Notes: a model not told the origin generated them from the sequence alone. Shown: positions 48,067 through 56,482, counted from the first letter of the stretch. The stretch is 64,000 nucleotides of DNA from JACVRW01 sp046735115 (GCA_046735115.1 JBKPSR010000101.1:3173-67172); one strand, 5' to 3'. Program-made: numbers and translations.

Positions 48067-48677
48067 TGCTGGCTCTGCGATACCTGCTCGCGGTTCCCGC
48101 GCCGGCGCTCCCACTCGGCAAGCCGCCAGAGGTCGCGGCGCACGCGCGCGGGGTCGAGCTGCCGGCCGACGAGGTGCATGTTGGCCCGCCGGATCACGCG
48201 GTCCTCGTCGGAGGTGAGCGCCATCCACTTGGCGAGCACGTCGTCCGAGGCCGGCAGCCGGTGGCGGCCGCCGGTGCCGTTCAGGTCCGGGAACTCGACG
48301 CAGTACTCGGACAGGAGCTGGCCGCTCTCGGGCACGTAGGCGACGATCGGCTTGTGCGGGTAGACGAGGTACGCGTACGCGGGCCGGGCGCCGCGGTCGC
48401 GGTCGATCTCACGCCGGGCGTGGCGGCCCGCGACACGGATGAAGCCGAGGTCGCGATACATCCCCCACTCCTCCTCGTTCACGCAGGAACGGAGCAGCTC
48501 GCGGGCGCGCTGCTCGGCGCGGCGCTCGCGGCCCGGGTCGTACAGCTCGAGGTCGAGCTCGCCCGGGCGTGCGGTCCGGCGCGGGCGCCCGGCACGCCAC
48601 CGGCTCAGTCGTCTCAGCGCGATCGGCGCGCCGAGCACCACGGCGATCAGGGCGAGTGCGAGGAGCGCGAGCAGCAT
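48063..48677 (-). CDS. Membrane-anchored hypothetical protein
   Basis: This 204-residue protein has one N-terminal hydrophobic helix (LLALLALALIAVVLGAPIAL) followed by a basic stop-transfer. A soluble domain then has VNEEEWGMYRDLGFIRVAGR, YAYLVYPHKPIVAYVPESGQ and LLSEYCVEFPDLNGTGGRHR. The C-terminal helix region (LAKWMALTSDEDRVIRRANM) looks structured. No family name is recognised. It is coupled to ilvD through a GTGA overlap, but nothing ties its function to branched-chain amino acids. Confidence 0.75.
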   Translation of the reverse strand: MLLALLALALIAVVLGAPIALRRLSRWRAGRPRRTARPGELDLELYDPGRERRAEQRARELLRSCVNEEEWGMYRDLGFIRVAGRHARREIDRDRGARPAYAYLVYPHKPIVAYVPESGQLLSEYCVEFPDLNGTGGRHRLPASDDVLAKWMALTSDEDRVIRRANMHLVGRQLDPARVRRDLWRLAEWERRRGNREQVSQSQQ

Positions 48678-48690
48678 GGGCGTGATGGGT

Positions 48691-48939
48691 CTAGCCGCCT
48701 GATGCGCGCGGGAAGAAGATCACGCGCTCGGAGTCGGGCGGGATGTCGGTGTACTGCTTGACCATCTGAGCCTCGCGCCGGCCGCTGCCCGGCTTCTGAA
48801 CGGGCACCGCGGCCCACATGCCCTCGTCGAGCTGGCGGCGAAACTCCTCGATGAGGCGCTCCTCGTCCTCCTGGACGCGCGGGTCACCCTCCGCGAGCAG
48901 GACCTCGCCATGACCGGGCTTCATCCGGAGAAACCTCAC
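48691..48939 (-). CDS. Small conserved hypothetical protein, 82 aa
   Basis: This 82-residue protein, VRFLRMKPGHGEVLLAEGDP, continues EEFRRQLDEGMWAAVPVQKP and ends QYTDIPPDSERVIFFPRASG. The order resembles a recurrent actinobacterial protein with a C-terminal RVIFFPR(A/I).GG; the function is unknown. GTG at 48939 is supported by CATAAT exactly 7 nt upstream (leaderless spacing). It heads the unit that includes ilvD and is divergent from the gene at 49014. Confidence 0.75.
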   Translation of the reverse strand: MRFLRMKPGHGEVLLAEGDPRVQEDEERLIEEFRRQLDEGMWAAVPVQKPGSGRREAQMVKQYTDIPPDSERVIFFPRASGG

Positions 48940-49013
48940 GGATCCGATTATGTCACGCGCTTCCTGGCCGGCCGGGCCGGTTAGGCCCGGGTCGGCGTGG
49001 GTAGCGCTGAGGC

Positions 49014-49388
49014 ATGCGCCCAGCCAACGCCGAAGGCCCTGCGCCCAGTCTGTTCGATGTGGTGCACCGTGCCATCGAGGTCACCGATCCCACGGGCCGC
49101 TACGGCCTCGACGACCTGCTGAAGCACGTCGAGGACCACGACGAGCCCGTCACCGCGCACGCGAACATCGAGGAGGAGCTGGCGGAGCTGAAGGGCCATA
49201 TCGATCCGCAGGACGAGGACCCAGTCGCGATGATGGCCATCGCCGTGGCGACCTACCTGGCCTTCCGCCGCGACGAGCTAAACGACGATCCCGACGACAT
49301 TCTCCGCCTCGCCGCCCGCGCCGAGTACGACGCCCACCCGCCGGACATCGTGCGGGAGTGGCTGGAGGAGCAGGGCGTAACGGTCTAG
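49014..49388 (+). CDS. Hypothetical protein, 124 aa
   Basis: This 124-residue acidic, all-helical protein reads SLFDVVHRAIEVTDPTGRYG, LDDLLKHVEDHDEPVTAHAN, then MMAIAVATYLAFRRDELNDD and DIVREWLEEQGVTV. No family is recognised. The regular helix pattern and high acidity suggest a small soluble domain. ATG at 49014 lies after a short GC-rich leader. The stop overlaps that of convergent thiD by a few bases. Confidence 0.68.
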   Translation: MRPANAEGPAPSLFDVVHRAIEVTDPTGRYGLDDLLKHVEDHDEPVTAHANIEEELAELKGHIDPQDEDPVAMMAIAVATYLAFRRDELNDDPDDILRLAARAEYDAHPPDIVREWLEEQGVTV

Positions 49389-50203
49389 CCCAACTTAAAG
49401 GGACTGTCCCCGCAAGTTCGCTCCAGGCCGAACACGTCCACGGGGCCGGGTCCCTGGCCGACGCTCGCGAGCCCGTCGCGGACGGCCTCCGAGGCGATCA
49501 GCTTCGCCTGCTTCGCCGCCTCCAGCGGATCGAGGCCGAGCGCGAGGTGGGCGGCGAGCGCGGACGAGTGCGTGCAGCCGGAGCCGTGCGCCGACCCTCT
49601 CTCGTGGCGCGGGCCCGGTATCTCGACGAGCCGGTCGCCGTCGAAGAAGAGATCGGTGGCCTCCACGCGATGTCCGCCGGTCAGGACGACCGCGCGCGGG
49701 CCGAGGGCGTGAACAGCGCGGACCAGCTCCTCGCCGTCGACGTCTTCGCCCCCGGCCAGCACCCGGGCCTCCGGCACGTTCGGCGTCACCACCGCGGCAC
49801 GCGGCACCAGCTGGGTGCGAAGCGCTTCCTCGGCGTCCTTCTCGAGCAGGCGGGCGCCGGACTCGGAGATCATCACCGGATCGACGACCACCGGCACGTC
49901 GCCCACCAGATCGAGCGCCTCCCCGACCGCCTCGATCGCCGCGACGCTGCCGAGCATGCCGATCTTGACGGCATCCACGCCGATGTCGTCGACCACCGCA
50001 CGGACCTGCTCGACGATCACCTCGCCCGGGACGGGATGGACGGCGGTCACTGCCACCGTGTTCTGCGCGGTGATGGCCGTGATCGCGGTCATCCCATGCA
50101 CCCCGCACCGCGCAAACGCCTTGAGGTCGGCCTGAATGCCGGCCCCCCCGCCCGAGTCCGAGCCGGCGATGGATAGCACGCGAGGTAAGCGGTCGGAGGC
50201 CAC
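49385..50203 (-). CDS. thiD: Hydroxymethylpyrimidine/phosphomethylpyrimidine kinase
   Basis: This is a 272-residue ribokinase-like enzyme with the ThiD N-terminus VLSIAGSDSGGGAGIQADLK, GMTAITAITAQNT, PVVVDPVMISESG and the anion-hole/catalytic block GSAHGSGCTHSSALAAHLAL. It phosphorylates HMP and HMP-P in thiamine pyrophosphate synthesis. GTG at 50203 is chosen over TTG 50209 because TATCCT sits 9 nt upstream. The last residues (RTCGDSPFKLG) are encoded by a palindromic repeat (49392-49418) and are not part of the conserved protein. No TPP riboswitch fits in the 70-nt upstream gap. Confidence 0.92.
   Translation of the reverse strand: MASDRLPRVLSIAGSDSGGGAGIQADLKAFARCGVHGMTAITAITAQNTVAVTAVHPVPGEVIVEQVRAVVDDIGVDAVKIGMLGSVAAIEAVGEALDLVGDVPVVVDPVMISESGARLLEKDAEEALRTQLVPRAAVVTPNVPEARVLAGGEDVDGEELVRAVHALGPRAVVLTGGHRVEATDLFFDGDRLVEIPGPRHERGSAHGSGCTHSSALAAHLALGLDPLEAAKQAKLIASEAVRDGLASVGQGPGPVDVFGLERTCGDSPFKLG
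49392..49418. repeat. Nested palindrome forming the thiD 3' end
   Basis: AACTTAAAGGGACTGTCCCC followed by GCAAGTT has outer arms AACTT/AAGTT and an inner palindrome GGGAC-T-GTCCC. Its AT-containing composition stands out. It encodes the last residues of ThiD in frame and overlaps the convergent stop region, so it may also work as a bidirectional terminator. Confidence 0.6.
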
Positions 50204-50277
50204 GGGCAAGCCAGGATAGGCGGCGACGCGTAACTCGCTCTGAGCGTGGCTGTAACGGCCGCGTGCCCACGGGTTGA

Positions 50278-51825
50278 GTGCAGGTCCGAATGATTCCTCG
50301 CGTGCTTGCCGCCGTGGCCACGTTCGCTCTCGAGGGAGTTAAGCCTCAGGAGGTGACGGTCGAGGTCGACGTACGGCGCGGCCTGCCTACGTTCACTCTG
50401 GTGGGGCTCCCCGACCGCGCCATCCGCGAGTCGCGCGAGCGGGTCCGCGCCGCCCTTCTGAACTCCGACCTCGACTTCCCGCAGAAGCGGCTCACGGTCA
50501 ACCTCGCTCCGGCGCATGTGCGCAAGGCGGGCCCGAGCTTCGACCTGGCGATCGCCGTGGGCCTGCTCGCCGCGAGCGGACAGGTGCCCCCCGATCAGCT
50601 CCGGCACTGGGCGCTCGCCGGCGAGCTCTCTCTCAGCGGTGAGCTCCGGCCGGTCCGCGGCGCCTTGAATGCGGCGCTGGGAGCCCGCCACGCCGGATAC
50701 AGGCGTCTGCTCGTGCCCGGCCCGAATGCTCCCGAGGCGGCATTGGTGGAGGGAATCGAGGTGAGCGCGATTCCGTCGCTTGCGCGCCTCGCCGACCTGC
50801 TCCACGGCCGCTGGGCTCCTGACCCCGCGAGCCCGGCGCTGCCCGATCCCGCGGAACCGCCGCCGGAGGCGCCCGACCTCGGAGACGTACGCGGTCAGAA
50901 GGACGCCAAGCGGGCGCTGGAGATCGCCGCGGCCGGCGGCCACAACATCCTCATGGTCGGGCCGCCCGGAGCCGGCAAGACGATGCTCGCTCGGCGCCTC
51001 CCTGGAATCCTGCCGCCGCCGAGCTTCGAGGAGGCCCTCGAGATCACCCAGGTGCACAGCGCAGCAGGCATCGGCAACGGCCGGCTCGCCACCCAGCGCC
51101 CGTTCCGCGCCCCGCACCACACCATCTCCGCCCAGGGCCTCGTGGGCGGCGGCACCCGGCCGATGCCCGGTGAGATCACACTCGCCCATCGCGGCGTGCT
51201 GTTCCTCGACGAGCTGCCCGAGTTCGCGCGAAGCGCCGTCGACGCGCTACGTGAGCCGCTCGAGGAAGGGCGCGTTGAGATCACCCGTGGCCAGCGCACC
51301 CTCGACTTTCCGGCGAACGCCGTCGTGGTCGCGGCCTGCAACCGATGTCCGTGCGCCCGACCCCCGGACCGCTGCAGCTGCACGACACTTGAGCTCGCTC
51401 GATATCAGCGCCGCCTCAGCGGTCCGCTGGTGGATCGGATCGACCTGGTCTGCCAGGTGGAGTCCGTGCCGACGGCCGAGCTCGTGACCGAGCCGGGTGA
51501 TCGCGGGACGTTCTCGAGCCACGTACGCGGACGCATCGTTGCCGCCCGACGCCGCCAGCTCGGGCGCCTCGCCGGCACCGGTGTGCTCTGCAACGGCGAC
51601 ATGGATGGGCGCCTCACCCGCCGCCAGGTGCCGCTCGATGCCGCCCTCGCGTCGCGCCTCCTTGCGCTGCGCGACCGCGTCGCGCTCAGCGGGCGCGGCC
51701 ATGACCGCGTGCTGCGCGTCGCACGCACCATCGCCGACCTCGAAGCGCGCGAGACGGTCGCTCAGAGCGACCTCGACGAGGCACTGTCCTACCGCCTCGA
51801 CAGCTGGCAGCGAGTCGCGGCATGA
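50278..51825 (+). CDS. comM: YifB/ComM family Mg-chelatase-like AAA ATPase
   Basis: This 515-residue protein has an N-terminal Lon-like domain (VTVEVDVRRGLPTFTLVGLP), a linker at 180-200 and an AAA+ module. The AAA+ module has Walker A GPPGAGKT (228-235), Walker B VLFLDELPEF near 300 and a sensor region. The zinc-type Cys cluster NRCPCARPPDRCSC and C-terminal helical SRLLALRDRVALSGRGHDRV follow. ComM is a hexameric helicase that helps branch migration of incoming DNA in natural transformation. GTG at 50278 gives the family start. Its TGA overlaps the dprA ATG (ATGA). Confidence 0.92.
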   Translation: MQVRMIPRVLAAVATFALEGVKPQEVTVEVDVRRGLPTFTLVGLPDRAIRESRERVRAALLNSDLDFPQKRLTVNLAPAHVRKAGPSFDLAIAVGLLAASGQVPPDQLRHWALAGELSLSGELRPVRGALNAALGARHAGYRRLLVPGPNAPEAALVEGIEVSAIPSLARLADLLHGRWAPDPASPALPDPAEPPPEAPDLGDVRGQKDAKRALEIAAAGGHNILMVGPPGAGKTMLARRLPGILPPPSFEEALEITQVHSAAGIGNGRLATQRPFRAPHHTISAQGLVGGGTRPMPGEITLAHRGVLFLDELPEFARSAVDALREPLEEGRVEITRGQRTLDFPANAVVVAACNRCPCARPPDRCSCTTLELARYQRRLSGPLVDRIDLVCQVESVPTAELVTEPGDRGTFSSHVRGRIVAARRRQLGRLAGTGVLCNGDMDGRLTRRQVPLDAALASRLLALRDRVALSGRGHDRVLRVARTIADLEARETVAQSDLDEALSYRLDSWQRVAA

Positions 51826-52928
51826 CATGCGACAGCTGCGACGCATGCCTGCGCCGGGCGTTCCTGATCGCGCATCTCGCGCCTCGGATCGCCGGGCTGC
51901 TCGGACGCGGCAATCGGCATGCGCAAGGCCTCCTCGGGCTGCCCGAGGACGACCTGATCGCGGTGGCCGCGGGCCGGCAGGTTGCGCGGGCGCTGTCGTT
52001 CCTGGACGGCCTGGACGTCGCCTCAGGGCGCGATCGCCTCGCCGAGACCGCGTGTGTCGCGGCATGCGTGCATTCGCCCCGCTACCCGCCCCTGCTGCAT
52101 GATCTCCCGGACCCTCCCGCCGTCCTGTTCGGCGTGGGTTCGGCCGAGGTGCTCGCCCTCATCGCCGAGGAGCCGGCGGTGACCGTGGTCGGCACACGGC
52201 GAGCGAGCCCGTACGGCACCGAGGTCGCCTATGCGCTCGGGCGCGGGCTGGGTGCCTCGGGGGTGCCGGTGGTGAGCGGACTTGCTCTCGGCATCGACGC
52301 GACGGCGCATCGAGGCTGCCTCGACGGCGGCGGGGTGCCGGTGGCCGTCGTCGCGGGTGGCCCGGATGTCGTCTACCCGCGACGTCACCGCTCGCTGCAT
52401 GAGCGCGTCCACGACGCCGGGCTCGTCCTGTCAGAGCTGCCGCCGGGGACCGACCCCTACCGCTGGAGCTTTCCGGCTCGGAACCGGATCATGGCGGGCC
52501 TCGCGCGGATGACCCTCGTGGTCGAGGCCGCGGACCCGAGCGGCAGCCTGATCACCGCCGAGTTCGCCAAGGACCTCGGCCGCGCCGTCGCCGCTGTGCC
52601 GGGACGGGTCACCTCGAGCCTCGCTCGTGGCACCAACAACCTGCTGAAGGACGGCGCCACGCCCATCAGCGGCGCAGAGGACGTGCTCGATGAGCTGTTC
52701 GGCGTGGGTGCTCGCCGGGTCGAGGAGGCGGCGAGTCCCCGCCAGGCGCCGGCCGAGCCTCTCCTCCAAGTCGTGGTCGAGGCGGCCGAGGCGCACGACT
52801 CGGTGGAGGAGGTGGCGCGCGTCAGCGGGCGAACCGTCGCCGAGACGCGCGCCGCGCTCGGCCGCCTCGAAGCCGACGGCTTTCTGGTCCGGCGTGACCT
52901 GGGCGGGTGGGAGCGGTCGGCCCGTTGA
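51822..52928 (+). CDS. dprA: DNA-processing protein DprA
   Basis: The protein has 368 residues. An N-terminal helical region (SAM-like) is followed by the Rossmann-type DprA core with VTVVGTRRASPYGTEVAYAL, VVSGLALGIDATAHRGCLDG, the VVAGGPDVVYPRRHRSLHER block, SELPPGTDPYRWSFPARNRI and AGLARMTLVVEAADPSGSLI. A C-terminal winged-helix domain (about 300-360) ends it. DprA loads RecA onto incoming single-stranded DNA. The two N-terminal Cys pairs (CDSC, CLRR region) are unusual extras. It is coupled to comM (ATGA) and to yraN (TTGA). Confidence 0.93.
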   Translation: MTCDSCDACLRRAFLIAHLAPRIAGLLGRGNRHAQGLLGLPEDDLIAVAAGRQVARALSFLDGLDVASGRDRLAETACVAACVHSPRYPPLLHDLPDPPAVLFGVGSAEVLALIAEEPAVTVVGTRRASPYGTEVAYALGRGLGASGVPVVSGLALGIDATAHRGCLDGGGVPVAVVAGGPDVVYPRRHRSLHERVHDAGLVLSELPPGTDPYRWSFPARNRIMAGLARMTLVVEAADPSGSLITAEFAKDLGRAVAAVPGRVTSSLARGTNNLLKDGATPISGAEDVLDELFGVGARRVEEAASPRQAPAEPLLQVVVEAAEAHDSVEEVARVSGRTVAETRAALGRLEADGFLVRRDLGGWERSAR

Positions 52929-53326
52929 CGACCCAGGGCGGCGACCCCCGGCGCAGGCTTGGCGCTCGTGGCGAGGAGCTCGCCGCGCGGCATCTCGAGG
53001 CGCGTGGGTTTGAGGTCGTCGCGAGGAACTTTCGGACCCGCTATGGGGAGCTCGACATCGTCGCCCTCGACCCGCGGTGTCTCGTGTTCTGCGAGGTGAA
53101 GACGCGCATCGCGCGGGAGGCGACCGAGCGCAGTGACGTGCTCGGGCCCTTCGCCGCCATCGGGACGCGCAAGCAGCGCCGGATCCGCGCCATGGCGCGC
53201 GAGTGGCTCGCCCAGGGCCGCTCGGAGGGGCCGCGGCCGTCTGAGCTCCGCTTCGATGCGATCGGGGTCAGCTTCGACGCCCGCGGCCACCTGCTCGCGC
53301 TGGAACATCTCGAGGCGGCGTTCTGA
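52925..53326 (+). CDS. YraN/UPF0102 family nuclease-like protein
   Basis: This 133-residue restriction-endonuclease-like fold reads RRRLGARGEELAARHLEARG, the catalytic-type GELDIVALD and FCEVKTR (D...ExK), and RRIRAMAREWLAQG. Members lie next to rnhB and dprA in many bacteria and have no settled role, possibly in DNA repair. TTG at 52925 is chosen because it overlaps the dprA stop by 4 nt (TTGA); an in-frame GTG at 52907 would add six residues. Confidence 0.88.
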   Translation: MTTQGGDPRRRLGARGEELAARHLEARGFEVVARNFRTRYGELDIVALDPRCLVFCEVKTRIAREATERSDVLGPFAAIGTRKQRRIRAMAREWLAQGRSEGPRPSELRFDAIGVSFDARGHLLALEHLEAAF

Positions 53327-53341
53327 TAGACCGGCGCGCGC

Positions 53342-53800
53342 GTGCCCGATTCAGAGGCCATCGCCCGAGCGCTCATCGACTCGTGCCAGTACCTGACCCT
53401 CGCGAGGGCGGGCGAGGACGGGCGTCCGTGGGCCTCGCCCGTCTGGTACGCGCACGAGGACTACGCGCGCTTCGTGTGGGTCTCCAGGCCGGAGGCGCGC
53501 CACTCGCGCAACCTCGCGGCCCGCCCGCGCGCGGGCATTGTGATCTTCGACTCGTCCGTCCCCATGGGCGAGGGCCAGGCCGTCTATGTCGAGGCGACGG
53601 TCGAGGAGCGCGCGAGCGGCGACGACCAGGACGAACGCTGGATCGAGGTCTTCTCGACGCGATCAGAGGCCCTCGGCGGACCCGGCTGGACGACGAGCGA
53701 CGTCCGTCCGCCCGCACCGCTCCGGCTCTACGTGGCCACCGCCTCGGCGCACTACGTCCTGGGCGGGCGTGACGAGCGGGTTGCCGTGAGCCTCGGCTAA
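53342..53800 (+). CDS. Pyridoxamine 5'-phosphate oxidase-like flavoprotein
   Basis: This is a 152-residue split-barrel FMN/F420-binding protein. ARALIDSCQYLTLARAGEDG, PWASPVWYAHEDYARFVWVS, HSRNLAARPRAGIVIFDSSV and YVEATVEE form the barrel strands, and LRLYVATASAHYVLG ends it. The HSRNLAARP motif contacts the cofactor phosphate. It may reduce or bind flavin-type cofactors; the substrate is unknown. GTG at 53342 lies 15 nt after yraN, and the stop overlaps that of convergent rnhB by a few bases. Confidence 0.85.
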   Translation: MPDSEAIARALIDSCQYLTLARAGEDGRPWASPVWYAHEDYARFVWVSRPEARHSRNLAARPRAGIVIFDSSVPMGEGQAVYVEATVEERASGDDQDERWIEVFSTRSEALGGPGWTTSDVRPPAPLRLYVATASAHYVLGGRDERVAVSLG

Positions 53801-54498
53801 CCCTCCAGGGCCAGCTGCGTGTAGGCAATCGACTGGAAGGACATCCGGTGCAGCGGGGAGACGCCGTTGGCGGCTATCGCCGTCCGGTGCTCGGGGGTCG
53901 AGTAACCGACGTTCGTCTCGAAGTCCCAGCCGGGGTGGCGCTCGGCGGCGCGGCGCATGTAGCGGTCGCGGGTCACCTTCGCGAGGACCGAGGCCGCCGC
54001 GATCGCCGCGCTGCGGCAGTCGCCGTCTACCACGGCCCGCTGATCGAAGCCGAACTCGGGCACGCGGAAGCCGTCCACCAGGCAGACGCACCCGGGCGGC
54101 GCGACGCTCAGCAGCGCCGTCCGGAGCGCCTCGAGGTTCGTCTTGTGGAGGCCCCGCAGGTCGATCCCGCGTACGCAGCGCGATACGATCACGGATCGCG
54201 CCGCCGCCCTCAACACGAGGGGATAGAGCTCCTCGCGCATCTCGGCGGTGTGCTGCTTCGAGTCGTTCAGGCGAGTGAGGGCGCGCCGGTCTCCGAGCGT
54301 CAGCCGCTCGAGGTCGAACAGCACCGCGGCCGCCACGAGCGGCCCGGCCAGCGAGCCGCGACCCGCCTCGTCGGCGCCCGCCACGTAGCGGCAGCCGATC
54401 TCACGGTCGAAAGCGAAGAGACGCCGCCCGGTCCGCGGCCGGCCCTTCGGCCGGCGTGCGCTGCGTCGCAAAGGCGTGGTCTGAGCGTCCCGCGGCAT
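53797..54498 (-). CDS. rnhB: Ribonuclease HII
   Basis: This 233-residue protein has the catalytic pair D43-E44 in GADEAGRGSLAGPLVAAAVL, the LNDSKQHTAEMREELYPLVL segment, later acidic residues in CLVDGFRVP and the SVLAKVTRDRYMRRAAERHP block. It removes ribonucleotides and RNA primers from DNA. A 40-residue basic N-terminal extension (RRSARRPKGRPRTGRR) precedes the fold. ATG at 54498 is used; the GTG 6 nt upstream is an alternative. TATGAT about 17 nt before suggests its own promoter. Confidence 0.93.
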   Translation of the reverse strand: MPRDAQTTPLRRSARRPKGRPRTGRRLFAFDREIGCRYVAGADEAGRGSLAGPLVAAAVLFDLERLTLGDRRALTRLNDSKQHTAEMREELYPLVLRAAARSVIVSRCVRGIDLRGLHKTNLEALRTALLSVAPPGCVCLVDGFRVPEFGFDQRAVVDGDCRSAAIAAASVLAKVTRDRYMRRAAERHPGWDFETNVGYSTPEHRTAIAANGVSPLHRMSFQSIAYTQLALEG

Positions 54499-54563
54499 CC
54501 CCACTGGTGGCGCCGATCATAGGTGGGGCCACGGCGGAAGGCCCTCGCCCGGCCCCTCTCGAC

Positions 54564-55178
54564 CTACAGTAAGCCGATTCGGCCCGGAGGCCAATAGGTC
54601 ATGAAGGCCTTGCCGATGATCCATTTCTTCGGGACCGGCCCCCACTCGCGGCTGTCCGCCGACTCGCCGCGGTTGTCGCCCATCATGTAGTACTCGCCCT
54701 TGGGGATCGTGATCTCCCGCGGCAGGTTGCAGGTGGCGCACTCGGGGTCGAGCCGGGCGAACGGCTCGCTCTGGCGCTTGCCGTTGATGTAGACCGAGCC
54801 CTCGATCACCTTCAGCCGGTCGCCGGGGAGGCCGACCACGCGCTTGATGAAGTTAGTGTCCGAGCGCTCGGGTGTGCCCTTCGGGCAGGGCTCGTCGCTC
54901 GCGCGCTCGACGCCGCAGATGCTCGGCTCTCCCGCCGGCGGTTTGAACACGATGATGTCGCCGCGATCCGGGTCGCTGAAGCGATAGGTCACTCGGTCGA
55001 CGAGCACGCGCTGGCCGACCTCGAGCGTCGGCACCATCGACTCGCTCGGGATGCGGAAGGGCTTGACGAGGAAGGCCTGGATCCCGAGCGCGAGCCCCAG
55101 GGCTACAGCGACGATCATGACGAGCTCGACCAGCGAGTTGTGCTGGCGCTTCGTCTCCTTGCTCCTCGCCACCGGCAC
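54564..55178 (-). CDS. lepB: Signal peptidase I
   Basis: This 204-residue protein has an N-terminal membrane anchor (VMIVAVALGLALGIQAFLV, about 20-38), then the catalytic S47 in RIPSESMVPTL and K112 in FIKRVVGLPGD. The box E motif MMGDNRGESADSREWGPVP follows. It cleaves signal peptides on the outer face of the membrane. A short insertion with three Cys (ICGV, PCPK, ECATCNLP) lies between the boxes and might form disulfides outside the cell. It is located directly after rplS (15 nt) and before rnhB, a conserved order. Confidence 0.94.
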   Translation of the reverse strand: MPVARSKETKRQHNSLVELVMIVAVALGLALGIQAFLVKPFRIPSESMVPTLEVGQRVLVDRVTYRFSDPDRGDIIVFKPPAGEPSICGVERASDEPCPKGTPERSDTNFIKRVVGLPGDRLKVIEGSVYINGKRQSEPFARLDPECATCNLPREITIPKGEYYMMGDNRGESADSREWGPVPKKWIIGKAFMTYWPPGRIGLL

Positions 55179-55193
55179 GTCCCGGGGCCCGTC

Positions 55194-55751
55194 CTAGGAC
55201 GCCTGGCCGTCGTCGCCGGGCGACTCGGCGGGCTGCTCCGCCGACTCGTCGCCCTGGGCCTCTGAATCCGCCGCGGACTCCTCCTCCACGGCGACCTGCT
55301 CGCCGAGCTCCTCCTCGCCGGGCCGCGGCGCGTCGTCGGGCGGCATGGCGCCCTCTTGGACGGCGCCCTCCTCGACGAGGCCGGGCTGGATGACCTCCTC
55401 GGCGCCCGACCAGCGGCGCTCGCGTACGCGCGAGGCCCGACCGACGCGCTCGCGCAGGTAGTACAGCTTGGCGCGGCGCACGTCGCCGCGGGCGGCCACC
55501 TCGATGCGCTCGATCTTGGGCGAGTGCACCGGGAACGTCCGCTCCACGCCCACCCCGAACGACTGCTTGCGGACCGTGAAGGTCTCGCGCGCGCCGCTGC
55601 CCTGGCGCTTGATCACGATGCCCTCGAAGACCTGCGTACGGCGGCGTTGGCCCTCGACCACCTGGAAGTGGACGCGCACGCGATCGCCCGCCTGAAACGA
55701 GGGGACGCGGCGCAGTTGCGCGCGCTCGATGCTGTCGATCACTCCGGACAT
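55194..55751 (-). CDS. rplS: Ribosomal protein L19 with acidic C-terminal extension
   Basis: The first about 115 residues are canonical L19 (MSGVIDSIERAQLRRVPSFQ, GDRVRVHFQVVEGQRRRTQV, FEGIVIKRQGSGARETFTVR, SFGVGVERTFPVHSPKIERI, AKLYYLRERVGRASRVRERR). A tail of about 70 Glu/Asp/Pro/Ala residues follows, ending ESPGDDGQAS, so the protein is 185 residues against the usual 110-120. L19 sits at the 30S-50S interface. No Shine-Dalgarno is evident; a U-tailed hairpin ends 7 nt before the ATG at 55751. Confidence 0.94.
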   Translation of the reverse strand: MSGVIDSIERAQLRRVPSFQAGDRVRVHFQVVEGQRRRTQVFEGIVIKRQGSGARETFTVRKQSFGVGVERTFPVHSPKIERIEVAARGDVRRAKLYYLRERVGRASRVRERRWSGAEEVIQPGLVEEGAVQEGAMPPDDAPRPGEEELGEQVAVEEESAADSEAQGDESAEQPAESPGDDGQAS

Positions 55752-55758
55752 TGGGCAC

Positions 55759-55786
55759 AAAAAACGCGACCCTGGGAGCCGTCGCG
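55759..55786 (-). terminator. Hairpin plus U-run immediately upstream of rplS
   Basis: On the minus strand CGCGAC-N10-GTCGCG is followed by six T residues, a standard intrinsic-terminator form. It lies between trmD and rplS and ends 7 nt before the rplS ATG. It could terminate or attenuate transcription coming from trmD, or be an L19-type leader. The neighbouring 5'-most rplS mRNA must start inside or very close to it if leaderless. Confidence 0.65.
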
Positions 55787-55813
55787 CGTGGACGGGCAAT
55801 GGTAGCGAAGGAA

Positions 55814-56482
55814 TCAGTGCGAACTTGAGCGCCGCTCGCGACTCTGTTCCAGCCGCCACTCGCGGATCCGCGCGTGGTCGCCGGAGAGGAGAACCTCGGG
55901 CACCTCGTGCCCGCGCCACTCGTACGGCCGCGTGTAGTGCGGGTACTCGGGCCCGCCTTCGAGCGCCTCGCTGAACGACTCCTCCACAGCGCTGTCCTCG
56001 TGACCGAGCGCACCCGGCAGCTTTCTCATGACCGCGTCGATCACCACCATCGCGGCCAGCTCGCCACCCGACAGGACGTAGGGCCCGATCGACACCACGT
56101 CCGTGGCCAGATGCTGGTTCACCCGCTCGTCGAAGCCCTCGTAGCGGCCCGAGAGGAGCGTCAGGGCGGGCTCGGCCGCTAGCTCGGCGGCGAGGGCGTC
56201 GTCGAACTGGCGCCCAGCCGGGGCCAGCGCGACGGTTCGGTGCGGCGGCGGCGCCTCGCCGTAGCGGGCTCTGAGGGCGGCCTCGACGACGTCGACCCTG
56301 ATCACCATGCCCGCGCCCCCTCCGTAGGGCGTGTCGTCCACCTGGCCGGCCTTCAGCGGAGTCGTCTCGCGGAGATCGACGAAGTCGAGCTCGTGGCCCA
56401 GCGCGAGCGCATTCGTCAGGTGGCGCTGGGTCTTGAACCACTCGAACCAGTGCGGGAAGAGCGTGACGACGTCGATCTTCAC
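55814..56482 (-). CDS. trmD: tRNA (guanine-N1)-methyltransferase
   Basis: This is a 222-residue SPOUT-class enzyme with the deep trefoil-knot motifs LLSGRYEGFDERV and SIGPYVLSGGELAAMVVIDA, N-terminal VKIDVVTLFPHWFEWFKTQR and the DDTPYGGGAGMVIRVD loop. It methylates G37 in tRNAs reading CNN-type codons with S-adenosylmethionine. GTG at 56482 overlaps the rimM stop by 4 nt (GTGA). It belongs to the rpsP-KH-rimM-trmD-rplS ribosome operon. The catalytic Asp of the SGRYEG/D region is retained. Confidence 0.95.
   Translation of the reverse strand: MKIDVVTLFPHWFEWFKTQRHLTNALALGHELDFVDLRETTPLKAGQVDDTPYGGGAGMVIRVDVVEAALRARYGEAPPPHRTVALAPAGRQFDDALAAELAAEPALTLLSGRYEGFDERVNQHLATDVVSIGPYVLSGGELAAMVVIDAVMRKLPGALGHEDSAVEESFSEALEGGPEYPHYTRPYEWRGHEVPEVLLSGDHARIREWRLEQSRERRSSSH

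Noticed and set aside
50204..50277. TPP riboswitch upstream of thiD
   Set aside because: The gap is about 70 nt and lacks CUGAGA-type THI-box sequence.
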